Shown here piece by piece: positions 24,015 to 32,824 of a stretch of DNA of 64,000 nucleotides. The stretch lies in the NCBI RefSeq assembly GCF_015679325.1, contig NZ_JADPVI010000001.1:744001-808000 (forward strand), read 5' to 3'. The notes under the pieces are model-generated. The model was not told the origin of the DNA. It saw nothing but the letters and a program-made list of their open reading frames with translations, and did not search any database. The position numbers and the translations under genes were made by a program. The stretch comes from Kaistella gelatinilytica. Its GTDB lineage: Bacteria > Bacteroidota > Bacteroidia > Flavobacteriales > Weeksellaceae. Numbering within the stretch: position 1 is the stretch's first letter; every line of letters starts with the position of its first letter.

Positions 24015-24359
24015 ATGAGAATTTTATTAAACCTGTTAATCACGGCAATCGTCGCTTATGCCTTAACGTACATTTTAAGCGGAATTCATTTTGATGGTTT
24101 CAGTGGCGCCATTATTTTCGCCATTGTTTTGGGCGTTTTAAACCTGATCGTCACACCAGTTTTAAAAATATTAGGATTGCCATTAACGATTATTACGTTG
24201 GGACTTTTTTCTTTGGTGATCAACGCTTTGGTTATTTTACTCGCCGCAAAATTTGTTCCCGGAATGTCGATTGATGGTTTTTTAACCGCCTTTATTTTCA
24301 GTATTTTACTGTCTCTTATCACTTCTTTACTCAGCGGGATTTTCACTTCGAAAGATTAA
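24015..24359 (+). CDS. 4-TMS phage-holin-like membrane protein (PF04020 type)
   Basis: The product has 114 residues with four transmembrane segments: about 4-22, 29-51, 57-80 and 85-108. GVLNLIVTPVLKILGLPLTIITLGLF is split by the conserved N-x-x-x-x-P and L-P-x-T-x-x-T-L-G-L-F motifs typical of the mycobacterial 4-TMS holin superfamily, written here in two blocks (LNLIVTPVLKILGLP and LTIITLGLF). Despite the family name, these are ordinary chromosomal membrane proteins with unknown role; no phage genes are nearby. The gene starts three bases after the DUF2147 gene and ends at a terminator (24391), making a two-gene operon. Confidence 0.85.
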   Translation: MRILLNLLITAIVAYALTYILSGIHFDGFSGAIIFAIVLGVLNLIVTPVLKILGLPLTIITLGLFSLVINALVILLAAKFVPGMSIDGFLTAFIFSILLSLITSLLSGIFTSKD

Positions 24360-24390
24360 CAAAAACTACTTAGTTTTAAATTAAAAACAA

Positions 24391-24426
24391 ATACCCAATT
24401 TTAGAATTTCTAAGATTGGGTTTTTT
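24391..24426 (+). terminator. Rho-independent terminator
   Basis: ACCCAAT...TTAG/CTAAG...ATTGGGT stem followed by six T, 32 bases after the holin-like gene. Confidence 0.8.
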
Positions 24427-24480
24427 ATTTTTAAACCTCTTATTATATTTCTTAATTTTGATTGACAAAAAATTAACACA

Positions 24481-26343
24481 ATGACTCGTTTATTCAGCAT
24501 TCTTTTGATCACCATATTTTCCTTCAGCACATTTGCGCAGGAATTATATATTCCAAGAAATATTAAAAAAGCTTACGAAAATCAAACACGCTCCAAAGAG
24601 GGTAAAACGGGAAAAAACTACTGGCAGAATGGCGGCAACTATGCAATTGATTTCACCGTAAATCCTGCTACAAAAATTGTTTCAGGAACAGAGCTCATCG
24701 ATTATTCCAATAATTCTCCAGATTCTCTAAAGACTTTGGTTATCCGTTTTGTAACGAATCTGCACAAAGCGACTTCGCCACGAAGCAGTAAAGTTTCTAA
24801 AGATTTTTTAAGTGAAGGTTTAAAAATTAAATCGCTTTCCATTAATGGTCAGAATTATAAAATCAACAGTGACGATTGGGAAACATTTTATGAATTAAAG
24901 TTGAATACCGCTTTGCTCCCAAAATCAAAAAATCAAATAAAAATCGAGTGGGAATATCAACTATCAAAAGAAAGTGGGAGAGAAGGACAAATCGATGAAA
25001 ACACGCTTTTCTGTGCTTACGCTTATCCTAGAATATCGGTTTATGACGATTACAACGGTTGGGATAAATTACCGCACAACGGAAGAAATGAATTTTACAA
25101 TGATTTTAATAACTACGAAGTTTCCATTTCTGTTCCAAAGAATTTTATCGTTTACGCAACAGGAGTTTTAAAGAATCCTGAAGAAGTTTTGCAACCCTCT
25201 ATTTTAAATAAATTTAGAAAGTCTTTAACAAGCGACGAAATTATTCACGTTGCGACAAAAGAAGAAATTCAATCTCAAAAAGTAACCTTGCAAAATGCTC
25301 AAAATGTTTGGAAATTTACGGCACAAAACGTTACTGATTTTACATTTGGAACAAGTTCATCTTATATTTGGGATGCTTCGAGCGTTCAACTGAAATCGAA
25401 AAAAGTGTCTGTTCAGGCAACTTATAATGATGGAACTGTAGATTTTGAAAAATATGTGGAATGGGAAAAATATTCCATAAAATGGTTTTCAGAAAACTGG
25501 CCGGGAATCGAATATCCATTTCCAACCATGACTGCTTTTCAGGGATTTGCAGATATGGAATTTCCGATGATGGTGAATGATTCTTCGATTCCCGATGATT
25601 TGGCAGATTCGCGACAAACTGCGGATCACGAAATTGCTCATACTTACTTTCCGTTTTTCATGGGAATTAATGAAACGCGCTATGCATTTATGGATGAAGG
25701 TTGGGCGACAACTTTCGAATATCTGATTGGTGAAAGCGAAAATGGAAAAAGTTTTACTGATAAAGCCTTCATCAATTTTCGGGTAAAACGATATATTAAT
25801 GATCCTTCAACCGAAGAAGATCAACCTGTAATTTCCCTCAGTACGCAGGTTTCCGGATCAGGTTATGGAAATAATTCTTACGTCAAACCCGCATTTTCTT
25901 ATCTCGCTCTAAAAGATATGCTCGGCGACGATTTATTCAAGAAATCACTGCATTATTATATGGATATCTGGAACGGGAAACATCCGATGCCGTGGGATTT
26001 CTTTTACAGCATGAATTTAGGAAGCGGTCAAAATCTAAACTGGTTTTGGAACAACTGGTTTTTCAGCAATAATTATGTTGATTTAAAAGTGAATTCAGCA
26101 AAAATTTCCGGTAAAAATTTAATGGTAACTATTCAAAATGTAGGCGGATTTGCCATTCCTTTTGATGTTGAAATTACTGCCGTTGATGGATCAGTTTCTA
26201 AAAAACATTTCACGCCAGAAGTTTGGAAAAAAGGTTCTTCCTACCAAACTCCAATTCCAGTCACTAAAAAAGTGAAATCAGTAAAACTTGATGGTGGAAT
26301 TTATCTGGATTATACGCCGAATGATAATGTAATTGCGCTTTAG
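24481..26343 (+). CDS. Secreted M1 family metallopeptidase
   Basis: The product has 620 residues. The signal peptide is MTRLFSILLITIFSFSTFAQ. The zinc site is HEIAH (H383, E384, H387) with the third ligand E406 in DEGWA, the exact HExxH-x18-E spacing of gluzincins. The exopeptidase motif appears as FADMEFPMM in place of canonical GAMEN, as in many M1 homologues of Bacteroidota. An N-terminal beta-saddle domain (about 30-290) precedes the catalytic domain, and a C-terminal beta domain (about 525-620) follows; no T9SS sorting domain is present, so it is periplasmic or outer-membrane-associated. TAATTTTG at 24453-24460 is a candidate -7 box. A PH-like membrane gene overlaps closely downstream. 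Confidence 0.9.
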   Translation: MTRLFSILLITIFSFSTFAQELYIPRNIKKAYENQTRSKEGKTGKNYWQNGGNYAIDFTVNPATKIVSGTELIDYSNNSPDSLKTLVIRFVTNLHKATSPRSSKVSKDFLSEGLKIKSLSINGQNYKINSDDWETFYELKLNTALLPKSKNQIKIEWEYQLSKESGREGQIDENTLFCAYAYPRISVYDDYNGWDKLPHNGRNEFYNDFNNYEVSISVPKNFIVYATGVLKNPEEVLQPSILNKFRKSLTSDEIIHVATKEEIQSQKVTLQNAQNVWKFTAQNVTDFTFGTSSSYIWDASSVQLKSKKVSVQATYNDGTVDFEKYVEWEKYSIKWFSENWPGIEYPFPTMTAFQGFADMEFPMMVNDSSIPDDLADSRQTADHEIAHTYFPFFMGINETRYAFMDEGWATTFEYLIGESENGKSFTDKAFINFRVKRYINDPSTEEDQPVISLSTQVSGSGYGNNSYVKPAFSYLALKDMLGDDLFKKSLHYYMDIWNGKHPMPWDFFYSMNLGSGQNLNWFWNNWFFSNNYVDLKVNSAKISGKNLMVTIQNVGGFAIPFDVEITAVDGSVSKKHFTPEVWKKGSSYQTPIPVTKKVKSVKLDGGIYLDYTPNDNVIAL

Positions 26344-26344
26344 A

Positions 26345-26836
26345 ATGATAAAATTTCAAACCGCAAAAATGGATAGTAGAACGAGGACAATGACTATAAT
26401 TCTTGTGCTTTTTTTACTTATTTTTCCGTTTATATCTTTCTTTTTTGAACCGCGACGAACTGTCATTTCTATTTTCAGTTTGGTTATTATGTACGGCGTC
26501 GTATTGATTTCTTATGCTTTTGTTCCGAAGAAAATTTTAATAACAGATTCACAAATTTTAATTAAAAATCTTTACGGAACAATTACAATCGATTTAAATG
26601 AGATTTATTCAATATCGAAAGTTGAAAAAACGGGATTCAATCTCCGAACTTTCGGAGTCGGCGGTTTGTTTGGTTATTTTGGATATTTTAATGGAAAAGA
26701 TGTTTGGTATGTAACCAATATTCATAAAAAAATAAAGATCACTTTAAAATCAGGCAAAGTATATATGCTCAGTCCCGAAAATCCTGATGACTTCAGCAAT
26801 GAAATTCAAAAATGGAAATCATCAGAAATATCGTGA
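26345..26836 (+). CDS. Membrane protein with bacterial PH-like domain
   Basis: The product has 163 residues from ATG 26345, one base after the M1 peptidase stop; a TTG at 26333 inside the preceding gene is an unlikely start. Two transmembrane helices (about 15-33 and 41-61) are followed by a beta-rich domain: KKILITDSQILIKNLYGTI, IDLNEIYSISKVEKTGF, then the aromatic glycine motif GVGGLFGYFGYFNG, and IKITLKSGKVYMLSPENPDDF. This is the layout of DUF304/bPH-type proteins. It is probably cotranscribed with the peptidase gene because there is no gap. Function unknown; a signalling or membrane-stress role is only a guess. Confidence 0.7.
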   Translation: MIKFQTAKMDSRTRTMTIILVLFLLIFPFISFFFEPRRTVISIFSLVIMYGVVLISYAFVPKKILITDSQILIKNLYGTITIDLNEIYSISKVEKTGFNLRTFGVGGLFGYFGYFNGKDVWYVTNIHKKIKITLKSGKVYMLSPENPDDFSNEIQKWKSSEIS

Positions 26837-26861
26837 TCTGCTTCTTATGCTATGAATTTTC

Positions 26862-26869
26862 TATATTTG
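26862..26869 (+). promoter_or_regulatory. Candidate -7 box for the S9 peptidase gene
   Basis: TATATTTG matches TAnnTTTG and is followed by TAC; the start codon is 34 bases downstream. No TTG is found at the -33 distance, which lowers confidence. Confidence 0.5.
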
Positions 26870-26903
26870 TACTGTTTCTTAATCTTCAAAATTTAAATTT
26901 CAA

Positions 26904-28901
26904 ATGAAAATAAAAAACACCCTTATCGCTCTCGCAGCGCCTTTATTAATGAATGCACAAAACGTAATGACGCCAGAAACGTTGTGGACGCTGAATAAAA
27001 TCGGGGTTTCTGCAGTTTCTCCGGATCAGAGTTCGCTGATTTACAGTATTGGCAAAACCGATCTGAAAACCGAAAAAAACAACAAGAAGAATTATTTCTT
27101 CAATATTAAAAATGGTGATGCAACCAATTTAGATCTCGGCAAGAAATCTATTGTTCAATGGGATAAAAACGGAGTTTATGCGCAAGAAGGCGATAAAATT
27201 TATTTATCAAAAGATGCCGGAAAAACCTGGACTGATTTTTATACTTTAGGCGAAGTTGATAATGTCATCATTTCTCCGGATGGTAAGAAAATCGCTTTCA
27301 GTAAAGAAGTTTTGGTGGAAAAAGTAATGGGAAAAGATAAATATTCCGACGTTCCTAAATCGACTGCACATATCTACGACGATTTGAATCACCGTCATTG
27401 GGATCGTTTTAATGAAGGAAAATACAATCACGTTTTTGTAGTAAATATTTCTGAAACAGCAGATAAAGCCAAAGATTTGCTTCAGGGAAAACCTTGGGAT
27501 TCGCCGCAAAGACCTTCTGGTGGAAGTGAAGATTTTCTTTGGAGTCCAGATTCTTCGCAACTTTTATATGTGACAAAACCTTTGAGTGGCGCAGCATATG
27601 CACAATCGACGAATACCGATATTTTTGCTTACGATTTGAGTTCCGGAACGGTAAAAAATCTGACAGAAAGCAATAAAGGTTACGACGTCAATCCGAAATT
27701 TTCCCCGGATGGAAAGTATTTGTCTTGGCAATCGATGGAAAGAGAAGGTTTTGAAGCCGATAAAAATGATGTAAAAATCATGGATTGGAAATCCGGTAAA
27801 ACTACTAATTTAACTAAAGCTTGGGACGAAAGCGTTGTTGGTTCAGTATTTTGGTCACAGGATTCGAAAGATATTTATTTTACCACTGCCTGGAAAGGAA
27901 CAATACAACTGTTCTCATTAAATCCTAAAAATTCAAAAATTCAGCAGGTCACAAAAGGTGATTTTGATGTTACTGACATTTACGCGCAAAACAAAAATTC
28001 GCTTTTAGTTTCCAGAACCGATATGAATCACAATGCAGATTTATTCTCTGTAGATTTGAAAAACGGCGCAATGAAGCAAGTGACAGAAATTAACAAAGAT
28101 ACGTACGCCAAAATAACTCCTTCAAAAACGGAACTGAAAATGGTGAAAACCACAGACGGAAAAGAAATGGGAGTCTGGTTTATTTATCCGCCAAATTTCG
28201 ATCCTGCAAAAAAATATCCAACTTTATTGTATTGTCAAGGTGGTCCTCAGTCGGCATTAACACAGTTTTTTAGCGTAAGATGGAATTTTGCTTTGATGGC
28301 TGCAAATGATTATATCGTTGTTGCGCCAAACCGTCGCGGAATGCCTGGATGGGGAACAAAATGGAACGAAGACATCTCAAAAGATTGGGGCGGTCAACCA
28401 ATGCGTGATTACTTAGCAGCGGCAGATTTTGCGAAAACTTTGCCTTATGTTGATGGCGACAGAATGGGAGCAGTTGGTGCTAGTTACGGTGGTTACAGCG
28501 TTTATATGTTGGCAGGAATTCACGAAAACCGTTTTAAAACATTTATCGCGCACGACGGACTTTTTGATATGAAATCCTGGTTTTTAACGACTGAAGAATT
28601 ATGGTTTGCGAAATGGGATTTGGGCGGTTCTCCTTATGACACGCCAACTCCGAAATCGTATACTGAATTTAATCCTTCCAACTACGTCAACAAATGGAAT
28701 AAACCGATGATGGTAATTCAGGGTGGAATTGATTACAGAGTACCTTACGAACAAGGTCAGGAAGCTTTTCAAGCGGCAAAATTAAAAGGTTTGAAAACGA
28801 AATTCCTTTATTTTCCGAACGAAAATCACTGGGTTTTACACGCTCAAAACGGTTTGGTTTGGCAGAGAGAATTCTTTGAATGGTTGAAGGAAACTTTATA
28901 G
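26904..28901 (+). CDS. S9 family peptidase (DPP IV/acylaminoacyl type)
   Basis: The product has 665 residues. A short signal peptide (MKIKNTLIALAAPLLMNAQ) precedes a WD40-like beta-propeller (about 25-400, with repeated SPDGKKIAFS, SPDSSQLLYV, SPDGKYLSW units). The alpha/beta-hydrolase domain carries S527 in GASYGGYS, D610 in GGIDYRVP and H642 in NENHWV, so the triad is complete. Such enzymes cleave dipeptides or acylated residues from peptides; the propeller restricts substrates to oligopeptides. It is periplasmic by its signal peptide. It has its own terminator (28927-28964) and a candidate promoter. It is distinct from the S9A prolyl oligopeptidase at 52998-55157. Confidence 0.92.
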   Translation: MKIKNTLIALAAPLLMNAQNVMTPETLWTLNKIGVSAVSPDQSSLIYSIGKTDLKTEKNNKKNYFFNIKNGDATNLDLGKKSIVQWDKNGVYAQEGDKIYLSKDAGKTWTDFYTLGEVDNVIISPDGKKIAFSKEVLVEKVMGKDKYSDVPKSTAHIYDDLNHRHWDRFNEGKYNHVFVVNISETADKAKDLLQGKPWDSPQRPSGGSEDFLWSPDSSQLLYVTKPLSGAAYAQSTNTDIFAYDLSSGTVKNLTESNKGYDVNPKFSPDGKYLSWQSMEREGFEADKNDVKIMDWKSGKTTNLTKAWDESVVGSVFWSQDSKDIYFTTAWKGTIQLFSLNPKNSKIQQVTKGDFDVTDIYAQNKNSLLVSRTDMNHNADLFSVDLKNGAMKQVTEINKDTYAKITPSKTELKMVKTTDGKEMGVWFIYPPNFDPAKKYPTLLYCQGGPQSALTQFFSVRWNFALMAANDYIVVAPNRRGMPGWGTKWNEDISKDWGGQPMRDYLAAADFAKTLPYVDGDRMGAVGASYGGYSVYMLAGIHENRFKTFIAHDGLFDMKSWFLTTEELWFAKWDLGGSPYDTPTPKSYTEFNPSNYVNKWNKPMMVIQGGIDYRVPYEQGQEAFQAAKLKGLKTKFLYFPNENHWVLHAQNGLVWQREFFEWLKETL

Positions 28902-28926
28902 AAAGCACATTCAACTAAAAATATTA

Positions 28927-28964
28927 AAAATGATTTGCGATTAATTTTGGAAATCATTTTTTTT
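28927..28964 (+). terminator. Terminator after the S9 peptidase gene
   Basis: AAAAATGATTT and AAATCATTTTT pair across a 14-base loop and are followed by a T run. AT-only stem, so strength is moderate. Confidence 0.7.
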
Positions 28965-29023
28965 TGGTCTTTGAATTCCTACTAAAAAGTTTAAATTTGT
29001 TTCAAAATAATAACCAATTCACC

Positions 29024-29749
29024 ATGGCCGAGTTAGAAGTAGCAAAATCAACCAAAAAAATTATTGAAACTGCAAAAGACAAAGAAAAAAGTCTGTGGCA
29101 TAAAATAAAAGAAATGGCGCTGGAAATAGGCATTATTATTTTCGCTGTTTCGCTCTCGATCGCTTTCCACAGCTGGAGTGAAGCGCGTCATGAGCAACAT
29201 CAGGTACATGTTTTCCTAAAAGGTGTTCGAATCGATCTGATGAAAGATATGGGAGAAATGAATGAAGACATTAAAGCCTATAAAAATCAAAAAAAAGCAT
29301 TTCATTATTTAGGAAATATTCCGAAAGGTCAGACTGCCAACAGTGACAGCTTAAAACTGTTCGCTCCTTATTTTTATAATTTCACGGGTTATGGTGGAAA
29401 TACCGGTCGATACGAAGGTTTTAAATCGTCGGGGAAAATAGGTTTTATTGAAAATGATGATCTTCAGAACAGTATTTTAGATCTCTATGAAGAGAAAATT
29501 CCGCGGCTCACCATTTCTACTGATTTTTATAAAACTCAAAAACTAAAATTTGCAGATTATATCACCGACAATACTTTGGATTATCCTTCCGGGAATATCA
29601 CCAAAGTGATGGCTTCAGATCCTGTAAAAAACAGAAGTCAAATTTATCTCTCCTCGGTGAATCAAATTATTTCTAATTATGAGAGCTGTACGGAGCAAAT
29701 GAAGGAGATCGTGAAAGTAATTGACGCAGAATTCCCTCCGAAGAAATAG
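29024..29749 (+). CDS. DUF6090-like membrane-anchored protein
   Basis: The product has 241 residues. The start ATG at 29024 (MAELEVAKSTKK) is chosen over an in-frame start at 28964 that lies in the previous terminator. A basic amphipathic N-terminus leads to one transmembrane helix (about 35-52, ALEIGIIIFAVSLSIAFHSW), then a soluble helical domain containing RHEQHQVHVFLKGVRIDL and the segment FKSSGKIGFIENDDLQNSI. This layout matches DUF6090 of flavobacteria; function unknown. No neighbour points to a role: the next gene, a DNA glycosylase, starts 34 bases downstream and may be cotranscribed. Confidence 0.7.
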   Translation: MAELEVAKSTKKIIETAKDKEKSLWHKIKEMALEIGIIIFAVSLSIAFHSWSEARHEQHQVHVFLKGVRIDLMKDMGEMNEDIKAYKNQKKAFHYLGNIPKGQTANSDSLKLFAPYFYNFTGYGGNTGRYEGFKSSGKIGFIENDDLQNSILDLYEEKIPRLTISTDFYKTQKLKFADYITDNTLDYPSGNITKVMASDPVKNRSQIYLSSVNQIISNYESCTEQMKEIVKVIDAEFPPKK

Positions 29750-29783
29750 TTTTTTTATCAGAAAACAAGAGAAATCTGCATAA

Positions 29784-30272
29784 ATGGCTGACCGAATATC
29801 CTCGTTTCCACCGATCATTTCAGGTACTTCAAAAATTTTGATCCTGGGTTCAGTTCCGGGAATAAAATCTTTGGAATTGCAGGAATATTATGCTCATCCT
29901 CAAAATAAATTCTGGCGAATATTATTTGAACTGTTTCAGGAAGATTTTACAACAGATTATTCTCAAAAACTAACGTTCTTAGCAAAAAATCATATCGCAG
30001 TTTGGGATGTTATCGATTCTTGTGAACGCGACGGAAGTTTAGACACTAAAATTAAAAATGAAGTTCATAATGATGTTGAGCAGATTTTAATGGATTATCC
30101 GAATATCGAAGCCATCTTTTGTAATGGCCAGAAATCCTTTAAAAATGTGCTGAAGAAATTGAGTGGTAATAGCGACATTCCTATTTTCGCACTTCCTTCA
30201 ACTAGTCCAGCGTACACGATCCCATTTAAAAGAAAAGTAGAGGAGTGGAAAATTATTAAAAATTTTATATGA
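29784..30272 (+). CDS. DNA-deoxyinosine glycosylase, uracil-DNA glycosylase superfamily
   Basis: The product has 162 residues. Superfamily motif A is LGSVPGIKSLELQEYYAHP with NKFWRIL (residues 21-46), where the catalytic position in family-6-type enzymes is the N of the later HP-x-N segment; motif B is the C-terminal LPSTSPAY (about 135-142). These fit the TIGR04274 hypoxanthine-DNA glycosylase (HDG, family 6) group, which removes deaminated adenine; related enzymes in the superfamily excise uracil. Exact specificity is not certain from sequence alone. Its product, an abasic site, would be cut by exonuclease III (22339). It overlaps the next gene by four bases (ATGA). Confidence 0.85.
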   Translation: MADRISSFPPIISGTSKILILGSVPGIKSLELQEYYAHPQNKFWRILFELFQEDFTTDYSQKLTFLAKNHIAVWDVIDSCERDGSLDTKIKNEVHNDVEQILMDYPNIEAIFCNGQKSFKNVLKKLSGNSDIPIFALPSTSPAYTIPFKRKVEEWKIIKNFI

Positions 30273-30961
30273 AGAAATATTATTTTTTGATGTTCTTATC
30301 AGTTTCTGTATTTAATTTCGGTCAAACCTATGACTTCGATTTTCTGACGAAATACAAAACCCACAATTCAAAAAACAACTATAATTTTGAATCTGTTAAT
30401 TACTTTAATACTGATGATATTTCCTATTACTTAAAATTAAGTAAAAATGAAAAGTTTTTAAGTGCTTTTCTTTTTGATGAGGAAAGGAAATTAGTTCACT
30501 ATTTTAAAGTCACAGAATCAAATATAAAAAACGAAATTCAGTTTGAATTTTTATACGAATATTCTTATCCTTATGTTGCTGAACACCGTTTTGAAAATTA
30601 TCATTTCGAATTCTCAGCAGTTTCCGAATCATCGCCGAAAGTAACTACTTTGAAGGTTTTCAAATCAAAAAAAGGGAGAAAACCAGTGTTTGAGCAGACT
30701 TTAACGTTACAACCTGCCAATACAAACCTTTTTGAAATTTACAGAAAAAGCATTCTCAGCTATTTACATACTGCGGACAAAATTAATTTCCCCGGCAACT
30801 ATATCGTAAAAAAAGTGGTAGAAAAACACAGAGATTATACTTGCGAGATCGAATTAGTAGAGTACAAAAATGTAGAGCTACAAATTGTTCTTCCAGAAAA
30901 ATTAAATTTAAAAAACTCGTATCAATCGACGAATAGTACTTTCTCAAAGTTTAATCATTAA
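30269..30961 (+). CDS. Secreted protein of unknown function
   Basis: The product has 230 residues and overlaps the glycosylase stop by four bases (ATGA), so it is translationally coupled. The signal peptide MKKYYFLMFLSVSVFNFGQ is clear. The mature part is rich in aromatic and charged residues (YDFDFLTKYKTHNSKNNYNFES), with a predicted mostly beta composition and a C-terminal segment VVEKHRDYTCEIELVEYKNV. No family was recognised and there is no T9SS sorting domain. It ends nine bases before the stop of the convergent lipoprotein gene. Its coupling to a DNA glycosylase appears coincidental. Confidence 0.6.
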   Translation: MKKYYFLMFLSVSVFNFGQTYDFDFLTKYKTHNSKNNYNFESVNYFNTDDISYYLKLSKNEKFLSAFLFDEERKLVHYFKVTESNIKNEIQFEFLYEYSYPYVAEHRFENYHFEFSAVSESSPKVTTLKVFKSKKGRKPVFEQTLTLQPANTNLFEIYRKSILSYLHTADKINFPGNYIVKKVVEKHRDYTCEIELVEYKNVELQIVLPEKLNLKNSYQSTNSTFSKFNH

Positions 30962-30969
30962 ACTTTATT

Positions 30970-31518
30970 TTATAACTGAACTTTAATTTTAAAACCTGAA
31001 TTAATTTTCATTTTAATTTGATCCGCAGTTACTTTACTTGCCTGAATTTCGATTATCAAAGAGTTTTGCGTCGTTCTGAAATATTCCAAAATTTCGTCGT
31101 CGGTCGCAGTAAATGTGATCGTGTTTGGATTCGTGTTATCGTAAGCCGTTGCAATTAATCGATCGGCTTGATTGGGCGCTTTCACATAAATTCTTGCATT
31201 CTTGATGACATCTAATTTATTTCCCAATTGAGAACTTACGTAATCTAAACTCAAAGTACTCAATTTCACTGATTTCAAATTGTTGATCGAAAAGTTTGCA
31301 TTTTGCTCTTTGATCTTCGCATCTAAATTAATGTTCATGGGAAGTTCAGGCGTTTGTGTATAACCGGTTGTACTTATTGCGGCGAAAGGAACATCAACCG
31401 TCGTCGTAAACGGAACCTCGAACGGCGGCAGAACATCTAAGACCGAATTAACAATATCCCGACAACTCGTAACAAAAAATAAGACGATAATTCCGGTGAT
31501 CAACCATAACTTTTTCAT
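30970..31518 (-). CDS. Lipoprotein of unknown function
   Basis: The product has 182 residues from ATG 31518; an upstream in-frame start at 31557 would add 13 residues and spoil the signal peptide. The lipobox is FFVTSC, with lipidated C19. The mature protein is beta-rich with repeated aliphatic/polar alternation (VPFTTTVDVPFAAISTTGYT, LKSVKLSTLSLDYVSSQLG, ARIYVKAPNQADRLIATAYD, SGFKIKVQL). No family was recognised, but the layout resembles outer-membrane-associated Bacteroidota lipoproteins. It is convergent with the preceding secreted gene and divergent from queA, so it is on its own transcript. Confidence 0.65.
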   Translation of the reverse strand: MKKLWLITGIIVLFFVTSCRDIVNSVLDVLPPFEVPFTTTVDVPFAAISTTGYTQTPELPMNINLDAKIKEQNANFSINNLKSVKLSTLSLDYVSSQLGNKLDVIKNARIYVKAPNQADRLIATAYDNTNPNTITFTATDDEILEYFRTTQNSLIIEIQASKVTADQIKMKINSGFKIKVQL

Positions 31519-31602
31519 ACTGTAAATTTTAATGATTTTGCTTCTTGCATGAATCATTCCAATCTAAATATATCGACAAAATCAGCCTAAAATTAAAAGG
31601 AC

Positions 31603-31633
31603 TTGACTTTGCCTTTTCAATGTCGTATATTTG
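31603..31633 (+). promoter_or_regulatory. Promoter of queA
   Basis: TTG at 31603-31605, 20 bases, then TATATTTG at 31626-31633, followed by CAC: a full consensus match. The likely transcript begins at or just before a 7-bp hairpin, CCGAAAA/TTTTCGG (31638-31658). Confidence 0.85.
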
Positions 31634-31687
31634 CACTCCGAAAATTTTTCGTTTTCGGTCTTAATTTTTAAACCGTAATTTAAAAAA

Positions 31688-32737
31688 ATGAAAACATCCG
31701 ATTTTAATTTCCATTTACCGGAAGAACTTTTAGCTGAACATCCAAGCGAACACAGAGACGAAGCAAAACTCATGGTTTTAAACCGTGCAACTCAAACGAT
31801 AGAGCATAAAAAATTTAAAGACGTTGTTGACTATTTCGACGAGCACGATTTGTTCATTTTTAATAATACCAAAGTTTTCCCCGCAAGATTATTCGGAAAC
31901 AAAGAAAAAACCGGTGCCAAAATCGAAGTTTTTCTTTTGAGAGAATTAGACAAAGAAACCCGCGTTTGGGATGTATTGGTAGATCCGGCAAGAAAAATAA
32001 GAATTGGTAATAAATTATTCTTTACCGAAGATGAAGGTTTGGTTGCTGAAGTCATTGACAACACCACTTCCAGAGGAAGAACACTACGATTTTTGTATGA
32101 CGGTTCTTACGAAGAATTTCGTACAAAACTGAAAGAATTGGGACAAACTCCACTTCCTAAATATATTAAAAGAGACGTTGAGCCGGAAGATGCAGAACGT
32201 TATCAGACGATTTATGCAAAATACGAAGGTGCCGTTGCAGCTCCTACAGCAGGCTTACATTTCTCTAAACATTTAATGAAGAAATTAGAGATTAAAGGAA
32301 TTGATTTTGCTGAAATTACGCTTCACGTTGGTTTGGGAACTTTCAATCCGATCGAAGTAGAAGATTTGTCGAAACACAAAATGGAATCAGAAGAAGCCAT
32401 TATTACTCAAAAAAATGCAGATATCATCAACAAAGCTGTTGCTGAACAAAGAAGAGTTTGTGCAGTTGGAACGACGACGATGAGAGCAATAGAGACCTCA
32501 GTTTCCTCCAACAGAAAAATTGGACCATATCATGGCTGGACGAATAAATTTATTTTCCCTCCACATGATTTTGGGGTTGCAAACTGTATGATCACGAACT
32601 TCCACACGCCAAAATCTACATTAATGATGATGGTTGCGGCATTTGCAGGAAAAGATTTCTTAATGCAGGCATACGAAGAAGCCATCAAGAATGAATATAA
32701 ATTCTATTCTTATGGTGATGCGATGTTGATCATTTAA
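31688..32737 (+). CDS. queA: S-adenosylmethionine:tRNA ribosyltransferase-isomerase
   Basis: The product has 349 residues, normal for QueA. Family features: N-terminal [20 protein letters not shown], then [16 protein letters not shown], the central APTAGLHFS (about 179-187), [12 protein letters not shown], and the C-terminal [13 protein letters not shown] with [23 protein letters not shown], here cited in parts. It adds epoxyqueuosine's cyclopentene moiety from SAM to preQ1 at position 34 of GUN tRNAs in the cytosol. The promoter at 31603 is excellent, and a large inverted repeat (32760-32802) separates it from rlmN, so the two RNA-modification genes may be a leaky operon. Confidence 0.95.
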   Translation: MKTSDFNFHLPEELLAEHPSEHRDEAKLMVLNRATQTIEHKKFKDVVDYFDEHDLFIFNNTKVFPARLFGNKEKTGAKIEVFLLRELDKETRVWDVLVDPARKIRIGNKLFFTEDEGLVAEVIDNTTSRGRTLRFLYDGSYEEFRTKLKELGQTPLPKYIKRDVEPEDAERYQTIYAKYEGAVAAPTAGLHFSKHLMKKLEIKGIDFAEITLHVGLGTFNPIEVEDLSKHKMESEEAIITQKNADIINKAVAEQRRVCAVGTTTMRAIETSVSSNRKIGPYHGWTNKFIFPPHDFGVANCMITNFHTPKSTLMMMVAAFAGKDFLMQAYEEAIKNEYKFYSYGDAMLII

Positions 32738-32759
32738 TCAGTTATAAATAAAAAAATTT

Positions 32760-32802
32760 TAAATTTTAGATTAAATTTATTTCGTTTTTAATCTAAAATT
32801 TA
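32760..32802. terminator. Perfect 16-bp AT-rich inverted repeat between queA and rlmN
   Basis: TAAATTTTAGATTAAA (32760-32775) and TTTAATCTAAAATTTA (32787-32802) are perfect reverse complements around an 11-base loop. A third similar arm, ATTTAAAATCTAAAAT, follows at about 32805-32820, just before the TTG start of rlmN. It may act as a weak terminator or attenuator. Confidence 0.55.
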
Positions 32803-32824
32803 TCATTTAAAATCTAAAATTATT

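Noticed and set aside
24015..24359. Prophage signal from a holin-family gene
   Set aside because: PF04020-type proteins are common chromosomal genes and no other phage gene is present.
28964..29023. Longer start of the DUF6090-like protein
   Set aside because: The added codons begin inside the T run of the previous terminator.
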